64,000 bases of DNA from Gaetbulibacter sp. 4G1 (GCF_002741945.1 NZ_MDVN01000022.1:1-64000); one strand, 5' to 3'. Counted from the stretch's first letter, positions 45,113 through 54,507 are shown. A program made the numbers and translations. Notes: generated by a model from the sequence alone, not told the origin.

Positions 45113-45418
45113 GCTCCCAAGCGCTATATTGCTAAATAAAATCAAATTGCTTTATGGCAATTTATTTTAACCACAATTTGCCAACACTTGCCAGCGCATA
45201 ATAAAAGCTTCGTTTTGACTACCCATTATAATTCTCGTAAATGGGAAAATGTACGTCCAAAAAAATTTTAAGCGATTCTCGTCAAGGTTGCCGCAAGAGT
45301 ATAAAATTTTCCCTTGCTTAAATCCACGCTTTAAAATTTCTATACACTTTGCTCTATTCGTTGTATAGCAGCCCAACCCAACTATTTGTTCTAGCTAAAA
45401 TTTATGGTATCTAAAAGT
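45113..45418. other. Non-coding flank downstream of the NACHT gene
   Basis: No supported gene. It contains several partial inverted repeats, for example AAATTGC/GCAATTT around 45144-45163 and GGGAAAAT/ATTTTCCC spanning about 45243-45313. A 69-codon minus-strand frame (45167-45376) is open but has no signal, domain or start context that I can support, and it overlaps these palindromes. It is more likely a chance reading of a repetitive non-coding element. Confidence 0.45.
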
Positions 45419-48415
45419 CTATTCTCGTAATTGAAAAATATGTTCTTTTAAAATGGCTAACTCGGTTTCTGATTTATCACCTCTACAAACTATTTTTTCA
45501 TCCATATTAAAGTTAGTAATGTTGATGTCTATTAATCTCATTTTCCTCAGATATTTTGATTGCCCCCAATCAGTTTTAAAAGCATTTGAAGTTCTACATA
45601 CGTTATACCAATAATTTTGTTTTTTAATTTCTAATGTCTTCAATATTTTAAAATCATTATATACTTTTAAAATAAATTTTAAAATCTGAGATGAAAGATA
45701 TGCTAAATAAGTGATTGTGATTACAGCTATAACTACCGAAAGTATGTATTTATTAATTATGAATAATAAAATAAGAAAAGTTGAAAATAAAGCCAGAAAA
45801 CCATAAACAATCAACATATCTTTAGAAAATAAACTTTTCAACCTTCTTAATACTGCATTATAAATATGATTTCTTTTCATTTTGAATATTGAGTAATACT
45901 CATCAAAGGAAAAAGTTAGTAAACCAATCATTATTACCCATAAATATGAAAAAACCGATTCATAAAAACCCTTTTGTACGTGGGATTTTATATAAGCTAT
46001 AGTATATACAACAAATATAACTAAGCAAAAAAATCTTAAAGATGATACGAATCCGATTCTGAAATACGATAGAAAGCTCTTATTAACCCTTTTTAAATAT
46101 GAAAATAATAATACTCCCATTTCAAGTAATAAAATCAACAAAACTAGCAGTATTGATGATCTCCAAAACGCCAGTTTAATAAAATAAAGCAAAAAAAGTA
46201 AAAAAGAAAACCAACGAAGAATTATTGAAATAACATTTAGTCGTAAAATTAACTTCACTTCCTTGAGGGAATCAGATACACCTAGTGTAAAATTAAGATC
46301 TGAAAAACTAGTTAATAATTTATATACATTAATGCGTTTAATATAATTTTTTATAGACTTTATAGCTTGAGTCTCAATACTTGCTAAATGTCTACAAGAT
46401 ATCAATGCCGTTTCTGAAACCCAAGTTCCCCCTTTGTTAAAAGCTATTGCTATACCTTCACTTCTTTTATCTGGGGTAAGAATAGGCAATATTCCGCAAG
46501 CAATTTTAGAAGTTAATTTATCTTTAGAGTCTATCAACTTAACAACGAGTATTGATAAATCATCTTGAAATTCTGATATAGCACTAGGCCGTGATTGGCA
46601 AGCATCTTTCAAAAACCGAAGGCAATGAATTGCAGGTCTTGCTTTAAGTAAATCTTCACTAAATAAAATAGTTTCATACTTCTGTATGGTATCCCAAGCA
46701 TATTGAGCCAATGATTTTACTTCCTTCAAAGGAGCAACTCCACAATATACAACTAAAGTATCTCTCCATCTTGAGTCACTTGGAATGGCATTTTTATTTA
46801 TTAAGTTAGAATCTAATAATAGGGCTTGTACTGCAAAGAATTCTGCAAATCTTCTATGAACAAATGAAAACCTGTCTTTATTAGAGCCTCCCCACCTAAT
46901 TAAACGGGAATAATTTAAAACTTTCAACTTTTTATCTAACTCACTTATCTCATTTAAGTGCTCTAACAAATCCATACTAATCTCAAGGCCAACATTTTTA
47001 TTTTCAAAAATAGATTTAGAAATAAAAATTGCAGCATTTAAAACCTCTTCCTTTGTTAGAGATAGTTCATTAATGAAGTCAATGTCTTCGTTTAATCTTT
47101 TGTCAAGATAGTGGTTAAATAAATCAAAGAACGTATCAGGTAATTTATCTCCATTGTCTACAACATATATTGCTACTAGTTCAGACATGAAAGGGTTTCT
47201 AAGAGCAGGAGCTAAATGGGGTCTTTCTTTGAAAATATTTCTTATAACTTTTAAATGGTCAATGTTTTCTCCCAAGAGCCAATTTTTCATGGCCTTAATT
47301 ATTTGTTTTTCTTTAAAGGGGCGGATTTTAATTTTAAGACCATTAAATGCCGTTGGTTGTCTAAAAGGTCTTGAGGATAAAACCCCTCTGCAATAATGGA
47401 GATCGCCTAAAAAAACATCAAAAGCTTTGGATATTTTTTTTATTTCATTGCTTCGATCGTCTGTGTCGAGAACCATAGGTAATTCATCGAAAGAATCAAA
47501 TAAGAAGAAAAAACCACCACTTTCACGAATTCTTTCGAAATATTTCTTTATAAACTTCTTACCATCTCTACCTGCTTGTTTGATTATATATCGTTTTGCA
47601 AATTCTGAAATCTCTTTATCTGTAACTTCTTCTGCTCCATCCCATTTTTTAAGGTTTATATACAAAGGAACCATGGCTTGGTTTCCACGTTTTAACACGT
47701 CTTGATAGAGAATGCGAGTCAAATGTCTTAAAGAAACGCTTTTGCCTGAACCTGGATCTCCAATTACAAGGAAAGACCTCTGAGAGTTATTAGATTTTAT
47801 GGCTTTTATTAAGTCTTTTTCTATGCGTGATTTGGAAGTTTTAGATTTAATAACTTCTACTTCAGCTTCCAATGTAGTATAGTTATTGTCACTCCAATTT
47901 AATTCTATATCTAAGTTATCTAATTTAGATACCATATATCTACAAAAACGATTTCTTAGTTCAATATAGTCAGGTTCTTTAAATGGAGAACTTCCTTTAA
48001 GTTTATCCTTTTTTGGGTGATCTGTAATATTTTGTCTTTCTTTTATTCTTGTTAAGAAAATTAGTGTGATACCCGAAATTAGTATTATTAATATATTGCT
48101 TAATTCGTTAAATGGCTTTGCAAATGGGGTTAAACCTATACTTACAATTACTGAATTAACGATTTCAAATAACCAAGACTGTTGTATAATTAAAAAAGTA
48201 ATTGCTAAAAACGCAGTAACCCCAATTATTCTCAGTCTAACTATACCTGCTCTGCGATAAAGTAGTGGTTTGAAAATGATGAAAGTAGTAATAGAAAAGA
48301 TAAGGACTATTAGGGCTAATTCTCTTCCAGAAAAGATAAAGGAAAAAATACCTAAACAAGCTGTAACTATTACTAAAGTTACAATTGTTAGAAGTCTCAT
48401 TTTTTCATCACTCAT
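45419..48415 (-). CDS. Membrane NACHT-domain STAND ATPase, candidate defence protein
   Basis: The 998-residue protein has four predicted membrane helices at the N-terminus (~7-29, 33-50, 62-78, 105-122). A cytoplasmic linker leads to a NACHT ATPase domain (~210-400): Walker A GDPGSGKS (219-226), Walker B with acidic run FFFLFDSFDEL (301-311) and SSRPF (347-351). A helical region (~400-700) includes FVHRRFAEFFAVQALLLD, the typical segment after NACHT, and HEAT-like helices. Six or seven further membrane helices occupy ~710-930, and a short soluble tail follows. Bacterial NACHT proteins are often antiphage sensors that kill or arrest the cell. Membrane segments would suit a pore-type effector, but here they occur at both ends. 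No partner gene is adjacent; the flanks are non-coding repeats. Function is inferred from family and context. Confidence 0.85.
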   Translation of the reverse strand: MSDEKMRLLTIVTLVIVTACLGIFSFIFSGRELALIVLIFSITTFIIFKPLLYRRAGIVRLRIIGVTAFLAITFLIIQQSWLFEIVNSVIVSIGLTPFAKPFNELSNILIILISGITLIFLTRIKERQNITDHPKKDKLKGSSPFKEPDYIELRNRFCRYMVSKLDNLDIELNWSDNNYTTLEAEVEVIKSKTSKSRIEKDLIKAIKSNNSQRSFLVIGDPGSGKSVSLRHLTRILYQDVLKRGNQAMVPLYINLKKWDGAEEVTDKEISEFAKRYIIKQAGRDGKKFIKKYFERIRESGGFFFLFDSFDELPMVLDTDDRSNEIKKISKAFDVFLGDLHYCRGVLSSRPFRQPTAFNGLKIKIRPFKEKQIIKAMKNWLLGENIDHLKVIRNIFKERPHLAPALRNPFMSELVAIYVVDNGDKLPDTFFDLFNHYLDKRLNEDIDFINELSLTKEEVLNAAIFISKSIFENKNVGLEISMDLLEHLNEISELDKKLKVLNYSRLIRWGGSNKDRFSFVHRRFAEFFAVQALLLDSNLINKNAIPSDSRWRDTLVVYCGVAPLKEVKSLAQYAWDTIQKYETILFSEDLLKARPAIHCLRFLKDACQSRPSAISEFQDDLSILVVKLIDSKDKLTSKIACGILPILTPDKRSEGIAIAFNKGGTWVSETALISCRHLASIETQAIKSIKNYIKRINVYKLLTSFSDLNFTLGVSDSLKEVKLILRLNVISIILRWFSFLLFLLYFIKLAFWRSSILLVLLILLLEMGVLLFSYLKRVNKSFLSYFRIGFVSSLRFFCLVIFVVYTIAYIKSHVQKGFYESVFSYLWVIMIGLLTFSFDEYYSIFKMKRNHIYNAVLRRLKSLFSKDMLIVYGFLALFSTFLILLFIINKYILSVVIAVITITYLAYLSSQILKFILKVYNDFKILKTLEIKKQNYWYNVCRTSNAFKTDWGQSKYLRKMRLIDINITNFNMDEKIVCRGDKSETELAILKEHIFQLRE

Positions 48416-48694
48416 GTGTTTAATATGTTTTTAGGTTTTAGTTAATTTTAACCGAGCTTAATTAATAATATATTAGTCTTACTTAATTAAAATTCACAGT
48501 ATTCTAAATAGGAATTTATAAAAGTAATAAAGTTTGTAAGAATATATTTGTATAAAATTAATTATAAGTCAATTTAAACCCATTCCACACACATTCCCCT
48601 AATCTCCTATCGTCGTTTCGGGCAATAAGTGTTGCATTACCATTTTTAAAGGAACTTTCGGGAATAAATTTTTTCAAGAAACTATAGAAAGGAT

Positions 48695-48717
48695 TTGAGC
48701 TTTTAACCAAAGCTCAA
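48695..48717. repeat. Hairpin next to the right flank repeat
   Basis: TTGAGCTTT (48695-48703) pairs perfectly with 48709-48717 across a 5-nt loop. No T-run follows on the minus strand after the LytTR gene, so it is a poor terminator. It abuts the flank repeat beginning at 48719. Confidence 0.6.
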
Positions 48718-48718
48718 G

Positions 48719-48749
48719 TTACATAACGCAGGAACATTATAGTACAAAC
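48719..48749 (+). repeat. Flank repeat copy 3 (right of the NACHT gene)
   Basis: TTACATAACG (48719-48728), 8 nt, TTATAGTACAAAC (48737-48749). It is the inverted counterpart of 45078-45105, and a looser copy of the same pattern (ACATAA ... ATTATAGTACA) forms the left end of the foldback at 44815-44836. Confidence 0.65.
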
Positions 48750-48764
48750 GAAAATATTTGTTAA

Positions 48765-49505
48765 TTAGCTTTTATACCAATTCAAAAAAGAGGTTACAAA
48801 ATGCTCTTTCTTTCTTGAGGACACTGGTATTTTTTTTCCATTTTTAAGGTAAATAGTACCAGACTTCTCATACTTATCTATAAACTTTAAGTTTACTATA
48901 AAGGATTGATGTGGGCGAATAAAGTTTACCGCAATGAGCTGATCTTCAAACTCTTTTATAGTTTTAGATGCAACATGTTTTCTCCCATCATTACAGTAAA
49001 ATGTGGTGTAACCCTTATCCGATTCGCAATAAAGTAATTCATTTAAATCAATAACCTGAAAGCTATCATGTAGAGATACAATTAATTTAGTATCGTCATT
49101 ACTCCATACTTCTTTTACTTTTCTAATTTGTTGTTTTTGTTCAGCTATAGGTAAATGTTTCACCTTTTCTAAAGCGGCTTTAAGCTCATCTAAGTCCACT
49201 GGTTTTAAAATATAATCTATCGCTCCACTCTTTAAGGCTTTTATGGCATATTCTTCATAAGCAGTGATGAAAATTACTTTAAATTGTAAGTGTTCTGTTA
49301 GCTCTAAAAACTCAAAAGCGTTACCATCAGTTAGATTAATATCTAAAAAAATTAACTCTGGTTTACAAGCACTAGCCACAACAACAGCTTCTTTTACTGA
49401 TATGCATTCTCCAACAACTTCTACTTCTGCATCTATTGTTTTTAAAATATTAAGTAACCCTTTTCTAATATAGGCTTTATCTTCTACTATTAATGTTTTC
49501 ATCAT
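48765..49505 (-). CDS. LytTR family response regulator
   Basis: The 246-residue protein has a receiver domain (1-~120) with phospho-acceptor Asp55 in LIFLDINLTDG, Thr81 in FITAYEEY and Lys101 in YILKPVD. A LytTR DNA-binding domain follows (~145-243: LIVSLHDSFQVIDLNELLYCESDKGYTTFYCNDG, FIRPHQSFIVNLKFIDKYEKSG). Its start codon overlaps the stop of the kinase gene (ATGA), so the two are translationally coupled and form a two-component pair. Targets are unknown; the two surface repeat proteins just upstream of the kinase are candidates by position only. Met2 is an alternative start. Confidence 0.93.
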   Translation of the reverse strand: MMKTLIVEDKAYIRKGLLNILKTIDAEVEVVGECISVKEAVVVASACKPELIFLDINLTDGNAFEFLELTEHLQFKVIFITAYEEYAIKALKSGAIDYILKPVDLDELKAALEKVKHLPIAEQKQQIRKVKEVWSNDDTKLIVSLHDSFQVIDLNELLYCESDKGYTTFYCNDGRKHVASKTIKEFEDQLIAVNFIRPHQSFIVNLKFIDKYEKSGTIYLKNGKKIPVSSRKKEHFVTSFLNWYKS

Positions 49506-51688
49506 ACCACAAGTGTTTTATGAGGAATTACTAAAGTAACAATAGTACCTTGCTCATTGTATTTTTGCCTATCTTCAACACTAATAGAACCTTCCATTTT
49601 AAAATCTTTAGATAATATTTTTAAACGCTCTGATGTTATTGATGATGATAATGATTTTTTATGACTTTTTTTATTTGCTTGTTGAGACTTATAACCTATT
49701 CCGTTATCTGTTATAAAACACATTAATTTTTTGTCTGCATAAGTCAGTTTAACATCTATTTTCCTATTTGTTTCTTGACCTTCAAATGCATGCTCAATAG
49801 CATTTTCTACAAATGGCTGAATAAGCATTGGTGGAATTTCAAATAAAGACACATCGATAGTATCTTCGACTAAAACTGTAGACTGATAAGCGTTACTTTC
49901 TAAATTCTGAAGTGTTAAATAATTTTTAATAGCTGTTAATTCTTGTGACAAAGAAACCGTTTTATCTCTTGAGTTTTCTAAAGTAATGCGCAATAATTTT
50001 GAGAATTTTGACAAATAATTAATCGACTTTTTTTCTTCTTTATTCAAAATCATCCCTTGTAAGACTGACAATGAATTAAAGATAAAATGCGGTGTCATTT
50101 GCGAACGCAATAGTTTTTGTTCTATAACTGCATTTTGAGTCTTAGCCTTGGCATGGCCTAATTTCTGGTAGAAAATAACAGCACCCAATAACATTGAGAT
50201 TAAAAGAACACCAATAATTGCCCATAAATAATTGCGCTGGGTTTTTTCTAAATTTATATTAGTTTCTGTTATTGTTTTTGTTAATTGTAATTCTCTTATG
50301 CTTGCAGAATCTAATGCTTGCCTGTGTTTGTATTCAGATTCTAATCGTGTTATTTTTTCAATATTTTTCTTATTAAATAAGCTATCGTTTAATATTTGAT
50401 ATTGTTGATGATTTTGAAGGGCTTTTTTATAATTACCTATATGATTATATATGTCAGAAAGTATTTTATTAGCATCTCTTTGAAAATTTAAAAGTTCAAG
50501 ATTATCTGCAATCTTTTTACCTTTAAGAACGTGGGACAATGCGCTACTATATTTTTTTTTAATTACAAGGGTTTTGGCTTGACCCAGAAAAGAATAGCAT
50601 ATGTTTCGTTGATTATCAACCTCTAAGCTCATTTTTTTTGCTGATTCAAAATATTGATATGCTGTGTCATATTCATTTAATGCTAAATGGACATCAGCAG
50701 TATTAATTAGTGCAATGGCTTCACCTCCTTTATCATTCATTTCTCTATAGACTTTTTTTGCATCATTAAGATATTGACGTGCCCTTTTATATTCTTTTTT
50801 TGCTGTATAAGCTAAACCTATATTATTATAGTTACTTGCAGTAGCATTTTTATAATTGCCTTTTAAATAGTTTATAGATTCTTTAAAACAATCTATTGCT
50901 TTATCATAATTTTCTAGCTCTGTATAAATAGGCCCCATATTACCAAAAACATTTCCTATTGCTACACTATCTACATGTTTTTGGGCTATTTCGAGTGATT
51001 TTTTATAATAATCCAAGGCTATTGTGTAATTTCCTTGGTAAGAATAAATAATCCCTAAATCACTAAAGCAACCAGAAAGTAATGTTTTATTTTTTGTTCC
51101 TTTTCCTTTAAGTAAGGCTTCTTTATAAATTGACTCAGCTTCATCATAATCCCCAATTAAAATATAAGACCATCCTATATCATTCAAAACACCAAACACT
51201 TCCTCTTTATCATTAAGTTTTTCACTAATCATTAAAGCCTTTTTGTAATGCGATATAGCTTGTTGTTGATCCCCTTTTTTATAATAGAAATGTCCCATTT
51301 CTTTATAACATTCTGAAATTCCTTTATCAAAACCAATAGATTTATTTAGCTTAAGTGATTCTTCATACAACGGAAACCCCTCTTCATACTTTGTTTTTGA
51401 AGCGTTAATTATTCCATTTATAAGCATGTTTTTAGCTTTCCCCTTAGGGAAATTCAGCACACTTAAAATTTTGGTAGATTTTTTTAAATACACCTCGGCT
51501 GTAGTAGTATCTATTTTCCTTAAACTGAATGCCAAATTGTTTAGAAGGTTTACTCTAATCGTATCTTCTACTTTATGATTTTGCAATACCAGTTTAAGAC
51601 TATCTATTTCTGCATTTTGAGCTAGAATAGTAGTTGAAATAGAAAAAGATAGCACTAAAAAAAATATAAAGGAATTGGTGATTTTCAT
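49502..51688 (-). CDS. TPR-containing LytS-type sensor histidine kinase
   Basis: The 728-residue protein has a signal peptide (to about ILAQ24), then around nine tetratricopeptide-like repeats (~85-435, for example EEVFGVLNDIGWSYILIGDYDEAESIYKEAL). A coiled stretch leads to one membrane helix (~487-507). The cytoplasmic His_kinase domain has the phospho-acceptor His534 in MTPHFIFNSLS. The ATP-binding part has the N-box PFVENAIEHAF and G-box ITDNGIGYK. The periplasmic TPR region should sense a protein or peptide state. This architecture is common in Bacteroidota. It is coupled to the LytTR regulator by a 4-bp overlap. Confidence 0.93.
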   Translation of the reverse strand: MKITNSFIFFLVLSFSISTTILAQNAEIDSLKLVLQNHKVEDTIRVNLLNNLAFSLRKIDTTTAEVYLKKSTKILSVLNFPKGKAKNMLINGIINASKTKYEEGFPLYEESLKLNKSIGFDKGISECYKEMGHFYYKKGDQQQAISHYKKALMISEKLNDKEEVFGVLNDIGWSYILIGDYDEAESIYKEALLKGKGTKNKTLLSGCFSDLGIIYSYQGNYTIALDYYKKSLEIAQKHVDSVAIGNVFGNMGPIYTELENYDKAIDCFKESINYLKGNYKNATASNYNNIGLAYTAKKEYKRARQYLNDAKKVYREMNDKGGEAIALINTADVHLALNEYDTAYQYFESAKKMSLEVDNQRNICYSFLGQAKTLVIKKKYSSALSHVLKGKKIADNLELLNFQRDANKILSDIYNHIGNYKKALQNHQQYQILNDSLFNKKNIEKITRLESEYKHRQALDSASIRELQLTKTITETNINLEKTQRNYLWAIIGVLLISMLLGAVIFYQKLGHAKAKTQNAVIEQKLLRSQMTPHFIFNSLSVLQGMILNKEEKKSINYLSKFSKLLRITLENSRDKTVSLSQELTAIKNYLTLQNLESNAYQSTVLVEDTIDVSLFEIPPMLIQPFVENAIEHAFEGQETNRKIDVKLTYADKKLMCFITDNGIGYKSQQANKKSHKKSLSSSITSERLKILSKDFKMEGSISVEDRQKYNEQGTIVTLVIPHKTLVV

Positions 51689-51746
51689 ATTAAAGGTAGA
51701 ATTTCAAGCTAATTACAATATAATTTTTAACGATAACAAATAAAAT

Positions 51747-51783
51747 ACTAACTACAAGCACTTTAAAAACGCTTATAGTTAGT
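51747..51783 (-). terminator. Probable terminator of the BspA-like gene
   Basis: ACTAACTACAAGC (51747-51759) pairs with 51771-51783 at 12 of 13 positions. On the minus strand it is followed by a T-rich stretch. It lies between the repeat-protein stop and the kinase start. Confidence 0.6.
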
Positions 51784-51931
51784 AAAAGGTAAATCTAGTT
51801 TTAGATTACGCTTATATTTTTAGCTACAAAAAAATAAGGTAAAAAATTAATGCATATAATAAAACCAAGGACAACTCTAACCTATACCTTTCTAAAAAAC
51901 TAAGCATATTCAACAAGGTTTATAATATTTA

Positions 51932-54235
51932 TTAATTAACTATAACTTTTTTGGTAGCTATTCCTTTATCAAAATGAAGTTTTAAAATATAAACACCACT
52001 ATTAAAAGTTGATGTTTTTATTTCATCACTTGTACCTGTAGTTATTTTAGCTCCAGTAATATTGTAAATGCTATAGTTTTTTAATTTAATGTTATTTGGA
52101 TACGAAATTTTTAAAGCATCCGCTTCAGTAATAACCTTTATATTATTTGTTAATTCAAAATCAGTATTACTTAAACTTAATAGCGCATCTTCGGTTACAG
52201 GATTAAAACCTGTCCATAACGCTCCAACATCTGTAACATAAGCACCCATAGTATTTGGTGGGATATGTAAATGAATGTTACCACGGTTAAAAGCAAAAGT
52301 ATCATTAGTACCAGTTGTAATTGTTGGTGGTGTTGTAGCCAATGAGGTTACACTAGTTAATGGGTTGTTTCCAAAAGCTAACAAACCAATAAAAGTAACA
52401 TTACTAGGAATAGTAATATCAGATATATTATTATCTACAAAAGCACCAATACCTATATCAGTTACATTAGCTCCTAATGATAGGTTTGTAATAGGGTTAG
52501 TTGCAAAAGCTGTAGTACCAATAGTAGTAACACTGCCTGGAATGGTTACACTTGTTAAGTTATTAGTGTTAAATGCTGAAATCCCAATTTCTGTAACACT
52601 ATTAGGAATAGTAACACTTGTTAAGCCTATGTTTTCAAATGCTGAATCATCAATTTTAATTACATCAAATACTATAGAACCTGCCGTAACAGATGCTGGT
52701 ATAACAACACTAGTGCCATTTACTGGGTCGTAATTTGAAACTTCAGCTGTTGTTGGAGAAGTTGCTTCAAAAACCATTTTAAAGCCTGTCCAAAGTGCTC
52801 CGCTATCAGTAACATACTCGTCTGTAGTATTATTTGGTATAACCAAATTAATGTTACTACGACTATAACTAGAGGTTCCAAAAGTATCAGTACCGCCACC
52901 TGTAGTTATAATAGGAGGTATTGCACCTAATGAAATAATTGTATTTAAGGGATTATTAAGGAAAGCAATTGGACCAATATTAGTAACACTTTCAGGAATT
53001 ATAACACTTGTAAGTTGATTTGTATGAAAAGCAGAAATCTCAATATTAGTAACACTATTTGAAATAGTAACATGGGTTAAATTTTTACTTTGAAAAGCTC
53101 CACCAGCAATATTGGTTACATCATACGCTACAACACTATAGGAAACAATAGCAGGTATATTTACTACAGTTCCCCCAGCTGTATTATAGCCTACAACTTC
53201 AACTGTATTAGATGTAGAAGAAGTTACCTCATAAGTTATAAAATCTACAACAAAAGTATCTCCAACCGCTAATGCATTTGCTTCTGTTACCGAATTAAAA
53301 CCAGTCCAACCCCCAGCAGCATAGGCAGCTGATGTTCCTGCTGGAATCGTTAAATCAATAACAGAACGGTTCCAAAACGAATCATTAATCCCAGGAACAA
53401 ATATAGTAGGAGGTATTATTGCTTGTGAAGTCACAGTTGCTAATGGATTATCTCTAAAAGCAGTGTTCTCAATATTTGTAACAGTACTAGGGATAGTAAC
53501 ATGAGTTAAATTATTACTTCGAAAAGCACCAACATCAATATTAGTAATACCACTAGGTAATGTAATACTAGTTAATTGATTAGAACTAAAAGCACTACTA
53601 AAACTAGTAACACTATTTGGAATTACAATACTTTGTAGTTGGTTTTGACTGAAAGCAGCTGAGCCAATACTGATAAGACTATTTGAGAGTGTTGCATTAG
53701 TTAATTGATTGCTTTGAAAAGCAAATTGACCGATACTGGTAACACTATTTGGAATAGTAATGCTCGCTATTTGATTGGTTGAAAAAGCATGATCACCAAT
53801 ACTTTGTATACCATTTTCTATAGTAACACTAGTTAAATTATTATGCCAAAACGCATACTGGCTAATACTGATAACACTTGAAGGTATAGTTACAGTTGTT
53901 AAATTCTGATCACGAAAGGCTTGATTTCCAATAGTTGCAATATTACTAGGTAAAGTAAACGTAACGCTAGTTATTTTGCCTGCTGATATAATATAATTAA
54001 AAGCATCGTCTCCTATGCTAGTTACATTATAAGTTGTGCTACTATTAGTAATTGTGTTAGGTATAACTACATCTGTATTACCACTATGATTGTAGTCATG
54101 GACTTCAACTTCATTAGGTGACAGTGAAGTAATCTCGAAGGTTATAAAATTATCAACAAAAGTGTCTCCAACCGATTGAGAATATCCTATTACAGATATA
54201 CAAAAGGTGATTAAAATAAGTAGGTTTCTTTTCAT
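51932..54235 (-). CDS. BspA-type leucine-rich-repeat surface protein with T9SS sorting domain
   Basis: I start the protein at the ATG at 54235 because it gives a clean signal peptide (MKRNLLILITFCISVIGYSQ); a frame 17 codons longer has no signal. The 767 residues hold three blocks. Each begins with a small strand module (GDTFVDNFITFEITS, GDTFVVDFITYEVTS, FEATSPTTAEVSNYDP) and continues with BspA/TpLRR repeats of the form 'ltsvtIPnsVtsIg..AFs.NqL'. Each ends with a 'PP.I...' and 'IP..T..AY' cap. The C-terminus (NITGAKITTG ... NSGVYILKL ... KKVIVN) is a T9SS sorting domain. Such proteins bind host or extracellular matrix proteins or polysaccharides. Transcribed alone, upstream of the kinase pair. 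Confidence 0.88.
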   Translation of the reverse strand: MKRNLLILITFCISVIGYSQSVGDTFVDNFITFEITSLSPNEVEVHDYNHSGNTDVVIPNTITNSSTTYNVTSIGDDAFNYIISAGKITSVTFTLPSNIATIGNQAFRDQNLTTVTIPSSVISISQYAFWHNNLTSVTIENGIQSIGDHAFSTNQIASITIPNSVTSIGQFAFQSNQLTNATLSNSLISIGSAAFSQNQLQSIVIPNSVTSFSSAFSSNQLTSITLPSGITNIDVGAFRSNNLTHVTIPSTVTNIENTAFRDNPLATVTSQAIIPPTIFVPGINDSFWNRSVIDLTIPAGTSAAYAAGGWTGFNSVTEANALAVGDTFVVDFITYEVTSSTSNTVEVVGYNTAGGTVVNIPAIVSYSVVAYDVTNIAGGAFQSKNLTHVTISNSVTNIEISAFHTNQLTSVIIPESVTNIGPIAFLNNPLNTIISLGAIPPIITTGGGTDTFGTSSYSRSNINLVIPNNTTDEYVTDSGALWTGFKMVFEATSPTTAEVSNYDPVNGTSVVIPASVTAGSIVFDVIKIDDSAFENIGLTSVTIPNSVTEIGISAFNTNNLTSVTIPGSVTTIGTTAFATNPITNLSLGANVTDIGIGAFVDNNISDITIPSNVTFIGLLAFGNNPLTSVTSLATTPPTITTGTNDTFAFNRGNIHLHIPPNTMGAYVTDVGALWTGFNPVTEDALLSLSNTDFELTNNIKVITEADALKISYPNNIKLKNYSIYNITGAKITTGTSDEIKTSTFNSGVYILKLHFDKGIATKKVIVN

Positions 54236-54507
54236 ATTTGATTTGTTTAAAGGTTTATAAAAAGCCAAACTACCTTTATAAAACAAATCGAGAAATAGTA
54301 AATCTTTTTTTGTAGGGTTTTAATCAATAAGCGTTAGAGTTGATTTTATATGCGTTTTATGTTGACAAAACAATCTACTACTCTCTTATTGTTGTTTCAG
54401 AAAGAATAATGTTTACAAAGTTGATATTTCTTTAGAAGAGCCCATAGTCTATCACAACTAGTGTGATGGCATTACTATAAAAAGTATTTTAAGAAAACAT
54501 CCTTAAA

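Larger units (their letters stand above)
48416..48764. other. Non-coding flank upstream of the NACHT gene
   Basis: This 349-bp gap should hold the NACHT promoter (near 48.42-48.5 kb on the minus strand). It also contains a 9-bp hairpin (48695-48717) and the flank repeat copy at 48719-48749. TTTAAAGGAACTTTCG near 48.65 kb resembles TTTAAAGAAACTTTCG near 45.0 kb in the other flank (15 of 16). No open frame of note was seen. Confidence 0.5.

Noticed and set aside
45167-45376. A 69-codon minus-strand frame between the NACHT gene and the left repeats
   Set aside because: No domain, signal or start context; it overlaps palindromic non-coding sequence and is listed only as part of that flank.
52275-52733. 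A 152-codon plus-strand open frame with repeated hydrophobic units
   Set aside because: It is the opposite strand of the BspA-type repeats, which have clear LRR spacing, a signal peptide and a sorting domain.
52200-54200. Regularly repeated short sequences considered as a CRISPR array
   Set aside because: The repeats are in frame and encode LRR units of variable length; there are no uniform spacers and no cas genes.
54236-54286. A start 17 codons upstream for the BspA-type protein
   Set aside because: The extra residues are polar and aromatic and precede a perfect signal peptide that begins at 54235.
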